Source: Bermanella sp044597725 (GTDB lineage: Bacteria; Pseudomonadota; Gammaproteobacteria; Pseudomonadales; Oceanobacteraceae). From it: DNA of 64,000 nt. The position numbers and the translations under genes were made by a program. The notes beneath the pieces are model-generated. The model was not told where the DNA came from. It ran no database searches and saw only the letters and a list, made by a program, of their open reading frames with translations. This document shows, piece after piece, positions 8,074-15,533 of the stretch. The stretch covers positions 2,232,001 to 2,296,000 of the forward strand of contig NZ_CP139003.1 of the NCBI RefSeq assembly GCF_044597725.1, written 5' to 3'. The number at the start of each line of letters is the position of its first letter. The stretch's first letter is position 1.

Positions 8074-8484
8074 TCAATTCCTCTCGGCAAACTCTTCGAT
8101 TAAGTGGCAGATCATATGGCCTGTTGGTGATTTATCGGGCTTCTGGCCCCATTCGATTACAGCCCTTTGCATTCGTTCTTTAAGTTTTACCGTCTCAAGG
8201 AGTCGCTCTTCAGTTTCGTGCAAGCGCTGATCAATCAGTCGACGCACAATGGGGCAAGGTGTTCTTTGTTTGTCAGCATGCAGAAGAATTTCCTGAATAT
8301 CCTGTACCGAAAACCCCAGTTGCCGGGCGCTCAACACAAACCTTAACCGCTTAACATCTGTGTTGCTGTACTCCCGATAACCGTTGGCCGTGTTTGTAGT
8401 CGGATTCAGAATCTTTATCCGGGTGTAATATCTCACCGTATCAGGGGTAACGCTCAATAACCTGGCAACCTCAATGACCTGCAT
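8074..8484 (-). CDS. MerR-family metal-responsive transcriptional regulator
   Basis: A 136-residue MerR protein starting at ATG 8484 with AGGAGA upstream. The winged helix MQVIEVARLLSVTPDTVRYYTRI is followed by the typical GYREYSNTDVKRLRFVLSARQLGFSVQDIQEIL, a dimerisation helix, and a C-terminal sensing part. Candidate metal ligands are the Cys in TPCPIVRR and the Cys in GHMICHLIE; the CueR-type closing CxGxxxxxDC loop is absent, so metal specificity is inferred only from the adjacent copper ATPase. The stop lies just before copA, with TGA two bases ahead of its ATG. It should bind the dyad at 8618-8638 and control the whole operon including itself. Confidence 0.92.
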   Translation of the reverse strand: MQVIEVARLLSVTPDTVRYYTRIKILNPTTNTANGYREYSNTDVKRLRFVLSARQLGFSVQDIQEILLHADKQRTPCPIVRRLIDQRLHETEERLLETVKLKERMQRAVIEWGQKPDKSPTGHMICHLIEEFAERN

Positions 8485-8610
8485 ATCGCTCTCCTCTTGA
8501 TTCACTCTACTCAATTCTAAGCAACCTCTGGCTTGTGCCTTTGATCTGAGTCAATCATCGGTTAAAAACCTGAGAGTAAATGCTGGGCTATTGACCGACC
8601 CTCTGTTGAG

Positions 8611-8641
8611 GTTATACACCTGCGTCCAAGACACAGGTCAA
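8611..8641 (-). promoter_or_regulatory. MerR-type promoter and operator of the copper operon
   Basis: On the minus strand, TTGACC (8641-8636) and TATAAC (8616-8611) are separated by 19 bases, the over-long spacer typical of MerR-activated promoters. Between them lies a dyad with nine-base arms ACCTGTGTC and GACGCAGGT around a three-base centre (8618-8638), eight of nine pairs matching. Transcription would start about 120 bases before the merR ATG. The architecture matches CueR/MerR promoters; the regulator assignment is inference from position. Confidence 0.8.
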
Positions 8642-8723
8642 GTGAATTGGCTGCGTCTTTTGAGTTGCAACAACATACTTGTTTCAATATTACAGTCAGT
8701 GACTGACACTCGGATGACACCTG

Positions 8724-8741
8724 CATTACAACCCTGTAATG
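8724..8741. promoter_or_regulatory. Perfect inverted repeat, possible operator
   Basis: CATTACAACCCTGTAATG has perfect seven-base arms around a four-base centre. It lies 80 bases upstream of the MerR promoter and 155 bases downstream of the cusA remnant. It looks like a response-regulator or repressor site rather than a terminator because no T-run follows. The bound protein is unknown. Confidence 0.4.
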
Positions 8742-8896
8742 TTGGGCTTAATTTATTGATTCAGATCAATTCGAACGCAATAAGCAGTTGAATATACGTA
8801 AGGAGTTTTGCAGCACTGCAGGCTTACTAGCAGTAATATCAGCAAGAGCAGGATTACCCCGCCCTTGCTGGTAAAAGGAATCATCTGTAGAGCAAT

Positions 8897-9001
8897 CTAT
8901 GATTTCAGCGAATGCGCCCGCCAAAGGTAATACACGACGGGTAATACCAATAAAGTTAGAACCACAGCACTTAGCATACCGCCCACCATGGGCGCAAGCC
9001 A
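8897..9001 (-). pseudogene. C-terminal remnant of a CusA/CzcA-type RND metal pump
   Basis: Reading the minus strand from 9001 gives 34 residues and a TAG stop: WLAPMVGGMLSAVVLTLL, continuing LVLPVVYYLWRAHSLKS with overlap. The LAPMVGGMLSA block and the following hydrophobic helix ending in YYLW match the last transmembrane helix of CusA/CzcA heavy-metal RND permeases. Upstream of the Trp the frame stays open for a few codons but no longer resembles the family, so the rest of the gene has been lost. It implies that a CusCBA-type system once preceded the present copper operon. No function is expected now. Confidence 0.8.
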
Positions 9002-9038
9002 CGACCCAGGCAAAGGAAATTGTTCTATTTTTCTGCAC

Positions 9039-9075
9039 GGGGTTCTCCTTCTATCAATTACCGCACTCTCGTAAG
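9039..9075 (+). repeat. Possible Tn3-family terminal inverted repeat
   Basis: A 37-base stretch begins GGGGTTCTCC and ends CACTCTCGTAAG, matching the GGGG...TAAG frame and length of Tn3-family ends. It starts just where similarity to CusA is lost. No partner repeat was found to the right within the window, so this is tentative. Confidence 0.25.
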
Positions 9076-9155
9076 CGCGACCGCCTAAAGAATAGTAAGT
9101 CTTTATTAATTCTGTGTAACATTTTGTTTCAGTTATTTATCTTTTGAAATCCTTT

Positions 9156-9274
9156 AGGCAAGCGCATTGCCACCGTGGCTAGACGAAATCAGGCGATTCC
9201 TAGCCAGGGATATGGAGGCGACACGGGCACATGAGCTAATGGAGCAGATGCGGGAGGCTGGGTTGCCGATCTAG
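9156..9274 (+). pseudogene. Orphan 38-codon coding scrap
   Basis: An open frame ending at TAG 9272-9274 encodes a helical, charged peptide containing LPPWLDEIRRFLARDMEA and ending MREAGLPI. It has no ATG at its beginning (an in-frame stop precedes it) and is richer in G+C than its surroundings. It reads like the end of a foreign gene. I do not recognise the family. Confidence 0.3.
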
Positions 9275-9497
9275 CCGAGTGCTCTATTCTCAAATAATGT
9301 GGGTTCGCCTCGATGTTTGCGGGCCGCTACATCTATTCGCATTTCAGGAATTTTGTCTATGGGGGCCTAGGGAGCTACTATACTAGGTAATGATCAAAAC
9401 GCCGGATGCAATCCGCTGGATAGGCTGACCGATTAGCTAAAGTTATTCCGGTAAGTCCCGATAACAAGAGTAGGGAGTATTCCGAAGGGGTTAGAGT

Positions 9498-9695
9498 ATG
9501 GGCGTCAATTGCATACTGCAATTGGCAAACCAACAGCGTTTTTCTCGAATGGTTATCAGTGAGATGTCAACCAACTTTGGCTTTCAAAGCACGCAGAAGC
9601 GGCCATTGTCCGCCACGCTTAAAAAATGGGTGCATACCTTGATGCAAAGGTACGTTCAAATCACGTATATGTATTTAGTGGAGGCATTGTTGTGA
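9498..9695 (+). CDS. Small uncharacterised ORF, 65 codons
   Basis: ATG at 9498 follows AGGGG with seven bases spacing, and the TGA stop overlaps the GTG start of the next gene by four bases (GTGA). That arrangement, rather than any similarity, is the case for it being real. The product begins MGVNCILQLANQQRFS and contains LKKWVHTLMQRY; it is basic, with no signal peptide or recognised domain. It could equally be a chance ORF in the leader. Confidence 0.3.
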   Translation: MGVNCILQLANQQRFSRMVISEMSTNFGFQSTQKRPLSATLKKWVHTLMQRYVQITYMYLVEALL

Positions 9696-10636
9696 TATCT
9701 ACCATAAGCAGCCAGCCACTTGGAGTGCAAAATAAATACGCTAGTTTGGAAAAAACGGGATCTGGAGTCGAAGAGAAACCTATCAAGGACAGTGCTGGTC
9801 CTGAAAATAGTAATAACGACGTTACTATTTCAGATGCTGGCAGGAAAGCACTAGAGGCGTCCAGGGGCGGTCAATCCCCTAGCTATTACGAACAGTTTAT
9901 GCCGACCTATGACGGATTTACAGCTGCTAATATTGCATTAGGTGTCAAAGAGCCTGGTCGTGATACATTTTCTGCTGGAAAAGATTTTAGCCAGGTTGCG
10001 ATAGATGCACGCGCTAGTATGGATAATAATTATGAGCGCCTGGAGTCGATTGGAAAGTCATATCCGCCAAATAACGCACCTGCAGAAAGCAGAAATTCGT
10101 TACTGGGTGAGCTTGATAGGCGAGCACTCTATGCTGTTGCAAGTAATCAAGGCGAAATGTTCACAAAAGATGAGCAGGCCATAGCTCGTAATAAAATGAA
10201 TCAACAACAGGGGCTTGCCATGGGACTTTACAGCGGTCCGACGAGCGAAAAGGATCAGTTTTCCGACCCTTTTGTTGGGAATATGGCGTCTAAGTTCAAA
10301 GCTGGGATAGAATTTTTAGATGCTGTAGGCAATGAGGAAAAAGGGACCTCTTTTGAATATGCGCACCAGCGCGCGGGCGTTCAAAAAGCATATGAAAGTG
10401 CGTCAATCAAAAACGGAGAGATACCAGAGGATTTTATGTCAGATAGTCCTCTTATAATGTTGTTATATGAAGCTATGGATGCATCAGAGAAGTTTGGATC
10501 AAAAAGTATTACAGAGGGTCAAATTCTGAACGCGGAGGATATACGAAAACAGTCTTGGTTTAGTGGTTACGAGAATAGGTTGGATGATTCTATAAACGCC
10601 ACCAGAGAGCTATACGTACCCAACTTCACTAAATAA
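9692..10636 (+). CDS. Hypothetical protein, 314 residues
   Basis: I choose GTG 9692, preceded by GGAGG with seven bases spacing, over the longer reading from 9626. The product is soluble, without signal peptide or membrane segment. Its N-terminus (ISTISSQPLGVQNKY, then a Ser/Asn/Glu-rich linker, then NNDVTISDAGRKALEA) looks like a flexible lead with a short VTISDAGR motif seen at the start of various gammaproteobacterial hypotheticals. The remaining 240 residues are mixed helix with no motif I recognise. A long hairpin follows the stop. Codon use is A+T-rich relative to the copper operon. Function unknown. Confidence 0.75.
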   Translation: MISTISSQPLGVQNKYASLEKTGSGVEEKPIKDSAGPENSNNDVTISDAGRKALEASRGGQSPSYYEQFMPTYDGFTAANIALGVKEPGRDTFSAGKDFSQVAIDARASMDNNYERLESIGKSYPPNNAPAESRNSLLGELDRRALYAVASNQGEMFTKDEQAIARNKMNQQQGLAMGLYSGPTSEKDQFSDPFVGNMASKFKAGIEFLDAVGNEEKGTSFEYAHQRAGVQKAYESASIKNGEIPEDFMSDSPLIMLLYEAMDASEKFGSKSITEGQILNAEDIRKQSWFSGYENRLDDSINATRELYVPNFTK

Positions 10637-10663
10637 ATAGCCGAAAAGACAATATCTTATAAA

Positions 10664-10705
10664 TAATTCACTGTGCAATGTATATCTACGTTACACAGTG
10701 AATTA
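10664..10705. terminator. Long hairpin after the 314-residue hypothetical gene
   Basis: TAATTCACTGTG and CACAGTGAATTA form near-perfect arms, extended by a few more pairs, around a short AT-rich centre. It lies 28 bases after the stop. The following sequence is T-rich but not a clean T-run, so it may be a terminator or simply a transcript-stabilising stem. Confidence 0.5.
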
Positions 10706-10732
10706 ATTTTAGTAAGATCAGTTTAAAAAAAT

Positions 10733-10909
10733 TTATTCTACGGTAAATCGTACAGAATACTCACCAGTAATAAAGTTTTGTAGAATTACTTGTGATTCAC
10801 AATCCGATGCAGGCTCAGCTCCATCTGAGAACTGGTATAGAGATCCGACTTTAATTACCGACCAGTTAAATCTGCAGCTTTGATAAGTGAAAGCACCTGC
10901 ATCAACGGT
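10733..10909 (-). pseudogene. C-terminal tail of a disrupted host gene
   Basis: On the minus strand, 58 codons run in frame from 10909 to TAA at 10735-10733: TVDAGAFTYQSCRFNW, then SVIKVGSLYQFSDGAEPASD, ending YSVRFTVE. The composition is that of a genuine protein tail. It joins the IS256-family remnant at about 10910 in a different frame, so an insertion followed by deletion removed the rest of the gene. Family not recognised. Confidence 0.5.
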
Positions 10910-10911
10910 GG

Positions 10912-11143
10912 AGGCGTTTCTAGCTCAAATGTGCCTGCGGGGGATTTCATGGTTTTTTTGGTTTTGCCATTTTTACGATTATAGTTGTCATCATTATCAA
11001 GGTGATCTTCTAGCTCAGCTTGCATGGCTGCTTCAGTGAGCTGTTTGATCAGGGGGGGTAAGAATACCATCTTTTCCAGTGAGGTCTTGACCTTCACGGA
11101 GGGCTTTAATGGCGGCGTCTATATCGAATGTTGGTTTGGTCAT
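10912..11143 (-). pseudogene. IS256-family transposase, frameshifted N-terminal fragment
   Basis: From ATG 11143 the frame reads MTKPTFDIDAAIKALREG and continues to GILTP, where a run of seven C (plus-strand G run 11052-11058) shifts it. In the next frame it continues as LIKQLTEAAMQAELEDHL, then NRKNGKTKKT and FELETP, the conserved N-terminal block of IS256-family Mutator-type transposases. One C fewer would restore a single frame. The catalytic DDE region is missing because the fragment ends after ELETP at 10912, where unrelated coding sequence begins. Non-functional. Confidence 0.85.
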
Positions 11144-11171
11144 ATGTCATCTCTTTTTTAGTGATTTTAAA

Positions 11172-11199
11172 GAAATGACACAGAATTTTGAACACTACC
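11172..11199 (-). mobile_element. Terminal inverted repeat of the IS256-family remnant
   Basis: The plus strand GAAATGACACAGAATTTTGA continues ACACTACC and matches the form of IS256-group ends (GGTAGTGTTC... on the outside). It lies 29 bases before the transposase ATG, as expected for the left end. The right end is not present in the window, so the element is truncated. Confidence 0.65.
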
Positions 11200-11204
11200 T
11201 CTAG

Positions 11205-12086
11205 CTAGATCTCGTTAATTATGACCCCTTCCCTATGTGACTTTTTAGCTTCGTACATTAACCTGTCAGCTAGAGTAACCATTTCATTTATACTTACATT
11301 TTTTGGGGAGTGAGTAATAGTCGCACCAATACTCGCACCCACGTCAACCGAGCGACCATCAATATTCCGTATTGCTGAGACGTCACCAATTAAGTCTTCT
11401 AGATATCGATGCAGTTGATCGCAGCTGCGCATATCGTAGAGGCATATAATGAACTCGTCCCCTCCTACTCTGGCAACTACATCACTCGCTCTCACTTTTC
11501 CTGTTAAAACATTGGCTATTTTTACGATAACAGTGTCACCAAATTCATGGCCAAATTGATCGTTTATTGGTTTAAACTTGTTTAAGTCAATAAATGCTAT
11601 CGATATAGTATTACTATTTCGTATAGCCAGTTCACGCAACCCTTCGCTACGCTCTTCAAAAAGCTTGCGGTTTGGCAAACCAGTTAATGGGTCATTAGAG
11701 CTTGAAGGCTTAATAATATCATTCGTCATTTCAATGAATGACAAAATTGTATGTTGGCTATCTAGGGGCGTAATACCAATTTGAATGAGCACTTCTGCTC
11801 GATTCTTTGTTAACCCTGATAATACTCTGCCACTATTCATGGCAATGGGTTTAGGGTTCCCGGAATAATCTTCTCTATACCCCTTATGTGCCTGGCGATA
11901 CTTTTCAGGAATCATGTCTTCAATTTGCAAGCCCAGCGCCTCGTCACCATAATACTCAAAAACCTGATTAGCCTTTTGATTTGCAAAAATAACGCGTCCA
12001 GTACTATTCGAAACTAAAAATATACCAACGGGCAATGATTCAAGTATTGTTAAAGCCACATGTTCTATTGATGGTAATTTAGACAT
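11205..12086 (-). CDS. PAS-GGDEF diguanylate cyclase
   Basis: Start at ATG 12086 (AGAGGAG eleven bases upstream); a GTG four codons earlier is too close to that site. The 293-residue product has a PAS domain at about 10-120 (SLPVGIFLVSNSTGRVIFAN) and a GGDEF domain at about 135-290 (DPLTGLPNR; active loop ARVGGDEFII). The product-inhibition I-site RASD is present five residues before GGDEF. It has no membrane segment, so it is a cytosolic c-di-GMP synthase sensing through PAS; the ligand is unknown. It lies next to the IS remnant, but the gene is intact. Expected to be catalytically active. Confidence 0.93.
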   Translation of the reverse strand: MSKLPSIEHVALTILESLPVGIFLVSNSTGRVIFANQKANQVFEYYGDEALGLQIEDMIPEKYRQAHKGYREDYSGNPKPIAMNSGRVLSGLTKNRAEVLIQIGITPLDSQHTILSFIEMTNDIIKPSSSNDPLTGLPNRKLFEERSEGLRELAIRNSNTISIAFIDLNKFKPINDQFGHEFGDTVIVKIANVLTGKVRASDVVARVGGDEFIICLYDMRSCDQLHRYLEDLIGDVSAIRNIDGRSVDVGASIGATITHSPKNVSINEMVTLADRLMYEAKKSHREGVIINEI

Positions 12087-12428
12087 TATTGATACCACTC
12101 CTCTGTAATATAACGTCTATTAATCGGGCATGTCTTTTGCCGAATAGTCGAAAATACCAAGTAACTATTGATAGGAATATCCAGATAGTGCGAAATACGG
12201 TTATTTGACCGCTCATAACTACATAATACTAATATTGGCAAATAACGACCAAATAAAACAAAGTCAGCCGACCTCTCGGCTTTGCTATTAACTATTTATT
12301 CCTTTCAGCTTAGAACGGATTTGGATGTTTGCTATAGAAACCCGGGGTAGGTAACAGATTGGTCTTATTGTATTGCTAATAATGCTATAATCCCCATTTA
12401 AATCAATGTATGTGTATGGAAGCCAGTT
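12087..12428. other. Intergenic region between cyclase and rlmF
   Basis: About 340 bases with no gene. It holds a GC-rich hairpin (GCCGA/TCGGC, 12260-12284) with A-rich and T-rich flanks, which could act as a terminator or attenuator, and the rlmF promoter at 12386-12391. Nothing else recognised. Confidence 0.5.
12383..12391 (+). promoter_or_regulatory. Extended -10 promoter of rlmF
   Basis: TGC directly followed by TATAAT makes an extended -10 element 38 bases before the rlmF start. A weak -35 (TTATTG) lies 15 bases upstream of TATAAT. Confidence 0.45.
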
Positions 12429-13373
12429 TTGACCATAAAACAACAGTTGCATCCCAGGAATCGACACAACAAAGGTTATGACTTCACTGCCCTTTGTGAG
12501 GTATACCCAGCGCTTAAACCTTTCGTATTTACAAATAAGTTTGGTAATCTGAGTATTGATTTTTCATCTGATCAAGCAGTGCTCGCCCTTAACGCTGCAC
12601 TGTTAAAAAATGACTATGACATTGATCATTGGGTCATACCAAAAGGCTATCTATGCCCTCCCATTCCAGGCCGAGTTGATTATATTCATTACTTGGCCGA
12701 TTTGCTTAAAGAAACCAACAACAATAAGCCGGTTTTTAATGGCAAAGTCACTGCATTAGATATTGGTACTGGCGCCAGTTGTATTTACCCTATCTTAGCC
12801 TGTAAAACCTATGGTTGGAGCATGTTAGCAAGTGATATTGATCCTGTTTCCATCGAGTCTGCGGAAAAAATCATTGCCGCTAATGATAGTCTAAGTAAAT
12901 ACATCCAATGTCGTTTACAAACCTCAGCGGAAAACGCGCTTCACAATATTATCAAACCCCACGAAAAGTTTGATATTACAATTTGCAACCCGCCTTTCCA
13001 CAGTTCCTTAGAGCAAGGGCTTGCAGGAACTCAACGAAAATGGAACAACTTAAAAAATAAGAAAGACAAGCAAGCCAATACAGCATTGAATTTTGGCGGG
13101 CAAAATGCAGAGCTCTGGTGTCAGGGAGGAGAATTGGCATTTATTCGAAATTTAATAAAAGAAAGTAGGTTCTATTCTCAGCAGGTGCTTTGGTTCACCA
13201 GTTTGGTGTCCAAGCATGACCACGTTTCAAAGCTAAAGCTGGCACTTAAAAAAGTAAAAGCCAATGAAGTAAAAGTGATCAAGATGTCCCAGGGAAATAA
13301 AATCAGTCGATTTTTAGCTTGGACGTTCTTAACCCCCGAAGAGCGAGAGCAATGGTGCCAAGATAGGTTTTGA
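12429..13373 (+). CDS. rlmF: 23S rRNA (adenine(1618)-N(6))-methyltransferase
   Basis: A 314-residue Rossmann SAM-dependent methyltransferase. The N-terminus LHPRNRHNKGYDF and the catalytic NPPF motif (CNPPFHSSLEQG) with a Gly-rich SAM site (LDIGTGASCIYPIL) identify RlmF/YbiN, which methylates A1618 of 23S rRNA. The only in-frame start before the conserved region is TTG 12429, with GGAAG six bases ahead. The 3' end converges with mscS one base apart. Single-gene unit with its own promoter. Confidence 0.93.
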   Translation: MTIKQQLHPRNRHNKGYDFTALCEVYPALKPFVFTNKFGNLSIDFSSDQAVLALNAALLKNDYDIDHWVIPKGYLCPPIPGRVDYIHYLADLLKETNNNKPVFNGKVTALDIGTGASCIYPILACKTYGWSMLASDIDPVSIESAEKIIAANDSLSKYIQCRLQTSAENALHNIIKPHEKFDITICNPPFHSSLEQGLAGTQRKWNNLKNKKDKQANTALNFGGQNAELWCQGGELAFIRNLIKESRFYSQQVLWFTSLVSKHDHVSKLKLALKKVKANEVKVIKMSQGNKISRFLAWTFLTPEEREQWCQDRF

Positions 13374-13374
13374 G

Positions 13375-14676
13375 CTATTTTTTAGAGTCGAGAATCTTAA
13401 CTTCACGCTGAGGAAATGGAATTTCTATGCCGTGCTCTTTTAGGGTTTCTAAAATAATTAGCATGAGATCACCGCCTACTCGGTTTTTTCCGTCATCAAT
13501 GCCGTTCATCCAAAACTCAACAAACATATTAATACCCGACTCACCAAAGCTATCAATTTCACAATCAGGTCGCTCCTCAAACGGCACATTGGGGCCACTA
13601 ATAACCTGTTCATGATTAGCCACGGCCTCTTTTATGTACTCAACCATACTGCGCACATCTGTAGAGTAAGGCACGGAAAAATCAACACGATACCGCTGCT
13701 TAGGATCTTTGTGAGTCCAGTTAATCATGGAGGATGAGATGAATTTCTCGTTGGGTACTAAAATATCTTTTCCATCGTAGGTCTCTAGGATGGCATAGCG
13801 CATTCTAAATTCTCGGACAAACCCTTTCTGACCATCATCCAGTTCAATAAAATCACCCACGGTCAATGATCGGTCGAGCAATATGATAATCCCAGATATG
13901 AAATTTGAAGCAATCGACTGCAAGCCTAGCCCTAGCCCCACACCTACAGCACCACCAAATACTGCAATAGTGGTCAGGTTGACCCCCATAATATTTAGTA
14001 GCAATAGGATAACAATACAGAATAACCCTACCTCAAATAACTTTGTGAATACCTCTTTTGTGGGTACATCCAGTGAAACTTGCTTTCTGATGACCGCTTT
14101 ACCAAATGTATTTGAGGCGCGCCCTAGCCAAAATAAAATACTGCCAAAAATAAGCACACGAGCAACGCCGTAAGCAGAGATGCTTATATTGCCAATTTGT
14201 AATGATATTCCTTCAAGCGTTGAAATAATGCCAGGTAAAAAACCTAATAAATGAAATAACAAAATGGGTAAACCGACCCATCTAAACAAAGAAGCCGAAA
14301 GCTTATGCTCAACAAGAACGCTAATTAGAGAGTTAAAAAACAACAGGATGGCAATTGCAATAGCGATTTCAATTAACCAAGGACTGATTGCAAGACTACC
14401 GCCCGCTGTTGCTGAGATTTGAAGGAAAATAATAGCAAGCAGTGGAAATAAAATACCACCGACCCTAAAGGCAAGTTTACGACCAGGGTGGGCGCTTTCA
14501 GATGGCTGATTGCGTGTAAGCCCAACGCTATGGCGTATTTTATAAGCTATCGCAAAAGACAATAAATAGGTAATAGCAATGACCAATAACTGGAGATAAG
14601 TACCTACATCACTGACGGCCAACTGAGCTGCTTGTAAAAACTCGTCTACGGCTGTTGGTAATGTTTTTATGTCCAT
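13375..14676 (-). CDS. MscS-family mechanosensitive ion channel
   Basis: Start chosen at ATG 14676 (AAGGA upstream); the ATG at 14739 has no ribosome site. The 433-residue protein has about six hydrophobic segments in the N-terminal 210 residues. The MscS pore helix follows (AVGVGLGLGLQSIASNFISG), then the beta domain (LTVGDFIELDDGQKGFVREF, with VPNEKFISSSMINW) and a C-terminal cytoplasmic domain. It opens under membrane tension to release solutes on osmotic downshock. Longer than E. coli MscS (286), so it belongs to the medium-size MscS subgroup. Confidence 0.92.
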   Translation of the reverse strand: MDIKTLPTAVDEFLQAAQLAVSDVGTYLQLLVIAITYLLSFAIAYKIRHSVGLTRNQPSESAHPGRKLAFRVGGILFPLLAIIFLQISATAGGSLAISPWLIEIAIAIAILLFFNSLISVLVEHKLSASLFRWVGLPILLFHLLGFLPGIISTLEGISLQIGNISISAYGVARVLIFGSILFWLGRASNTFGKAVIRKQVSLDVPTKEVFTKLFEVGLFCIVILLLLNIMGVNLTTIAVFGGAVGVGLGLGLQSIASNFISGIIILLDRSLTVGDFIELDDGQKGFVREFRMRYAILETYDGKDILVPNEKFISSSMINWTHKDPKQRYRVDFSVPYSTDVRSMVEYIKEAVANHEQVISGPNVPFEERPDCEIDSFGESGINMFVEFWMNGIDDGKNRVGGDLMLIILETLKEHGIEIPFPQREVKILDSKK

Positions 14677-14794
14677 TTCCGCTTTGTCCTTGTATGAATT
14701 AGGCCGCCCCGCCTTAAGAGTAGCAAAGAACGACCTCATATTAACACGTTACCCTAGATTAACTACTCAGAAATCCTTATGCCTTTTTCTTCCT

Positions 14795-14822
14795 TTGAAT
14801 TCTATATCTAAAACACTATACT
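14795..14822 (+). promoter_or_regulatory. Promoter of imuA
   Basis: TTGAAT (14795-14800) and TATACT (14817-14822) with 16 bases between. The -10 element overlaps the left edge of the LexA box, so LexA binding would block RNA polymerase. Confidence 0.6.
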
Positions 14823-14836
14823 GTACATATATACAG
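14821..14836 (+). promoter_or_regulatory. LexA (SOS) box
   Basis: CTGTACATATATACAG fits the CTGT-N8-ACAG consensus of gammaproteobacterial LexA and lies 18 bases before the imuA ATG, overlapping the -10 element. It predicts DNA-damage induction of imuA-imuB-dnaE2. Confidence 0.92.
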
Positions 14837-14853
14837 TATTCGATAGGTGTTTT

Positions 14854-15531
14854 ATGCCACTTGCCCTTGATGATTTGCAACGCCAAAATCTTATTAGTAT
14901 TGCTGCACAGCGCCACTTCAGTGCGCCGGCATCTCAGGCAACTGGCTATAGCGAGCTAGATGAAGCATTGGAAGGTGGCTGGCCAGAAACAGGTGTGATT
15001 GAGATTTGCAGCCCGCAATCAATAGGTGAGCTAAGATTATTACTGCCTGCGCTTGCTGGCAGCTTGCAGCGGTTATATGTGTTCATTAACCCGCCTGCGC
15101 GCATTAACGGACAGGCTTTAACAGCACAGGAGATTTCACTAGAGCACATTGTTGTATTGCACTTGAAAGGCTTGCAAGACCAATTATGGGCCGCCGAAAC
15201 CTGCCTAGCCAACGGTGCATGCAGTAATGTTTTGTTCTGGCAGTCGTGCTCTCTTGAACCCCATCAATGTAAGCGCCTAAAGCTCGCTTCCGATAAAGGT
15301 AATAGCCGTTGTTTTATTTTGCGTCAGCGACGCCAAAAGACGCCTATGCCCATTGACCTAGGGCTTAACCTTCAACCACAAAGTAATGGTGTTAAAGCCC
15401 ATATTCATAAGCGCAGGCTAGGTTTTCCAAGCGATCACTTCGCAATCTCTATGGCTGCTTTGTGGCCTTACCTGGTTCACCAAGACACTCAAACTCTTCA
15501 AGGCAATTACCATTCTAAAGAGGCGCTTTGA
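14854..15531 (+). CDS. imuA: Translesion mutagenesis cell-division-inhibitor-like protein ImuA
   Basis: A 225-residue RecA/SulA-like protein. The start of the domain (SQATGYSELDEALEGGWPETGVIEI) is the ImuA/ImuA2 pattern, and the context with imuB and dnaE2 is decisive. ImuA supports mutagenic translesion synthesis with ImuB and DnaE2 and may recruit or modulate them. Its ATG follows a LexA box by 18 bases. The TGA stop overlaps the imuB region, whose ATG is three bases after, so the genes are in one transcript. Some annotations label such proteins SulA-like. Confidence 0.9.
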   Translation: MPLALDDLQRQNLISIAAQRHFSAPASQATGYSELDEALEGGWPETGVIEICSPQSIGELRLLLPALAGSLQRLYVFINPPARINGQALTAQEISLEHIVVLHLKGLQDQLWAAETCLANGACSNVLFWQSCSLEPHQCKRLKLASDKGNSRCFILRQRRQKTPMPIDLGLNLQPQSNGVKAHIHKRRLGFPSDHFAISMAALWPYLVHQDTQTLQGNYHSKEAL

Positions 15532-15533
15532 CT

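Larger units (their letters stand above)
8485..9691. other. Intergenic scar between copper operon and the 9.7-kb gene
   Basis: About 1.2 kb without a recognised complete gene. It contains the MerR promoter, the 18-base dyad, the cusA tail, the Tn3-like end, a coding-looking scrap at 9156-9274 and an uncertain 65-codon ORF at 9498-9695. Longer frames on either strand look random. The mixture of unrelated fragments indicates repeated insertion and deletion. Confidence 0.6.

Noticed and set aside
8591..8618. Plus-strand promoter TTGACC-16-TATACA
   Set aside because: It points at no gene and coincides with the minus-strand MerR promoter, whose 19-bp spacing and dyad explain the same bases better.
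8766..9038. Minus-strand 90-codon ORF
   Set aside because: The reading frame is not the CusA-like one; only the other frame (8897-9001) has recognisable protein similarity.
9360..9400. MerR-type promoter TTGTCT-N20-TATACT
   Set aside because: No dyad lies in the spacer and it is not close to a convincing start.
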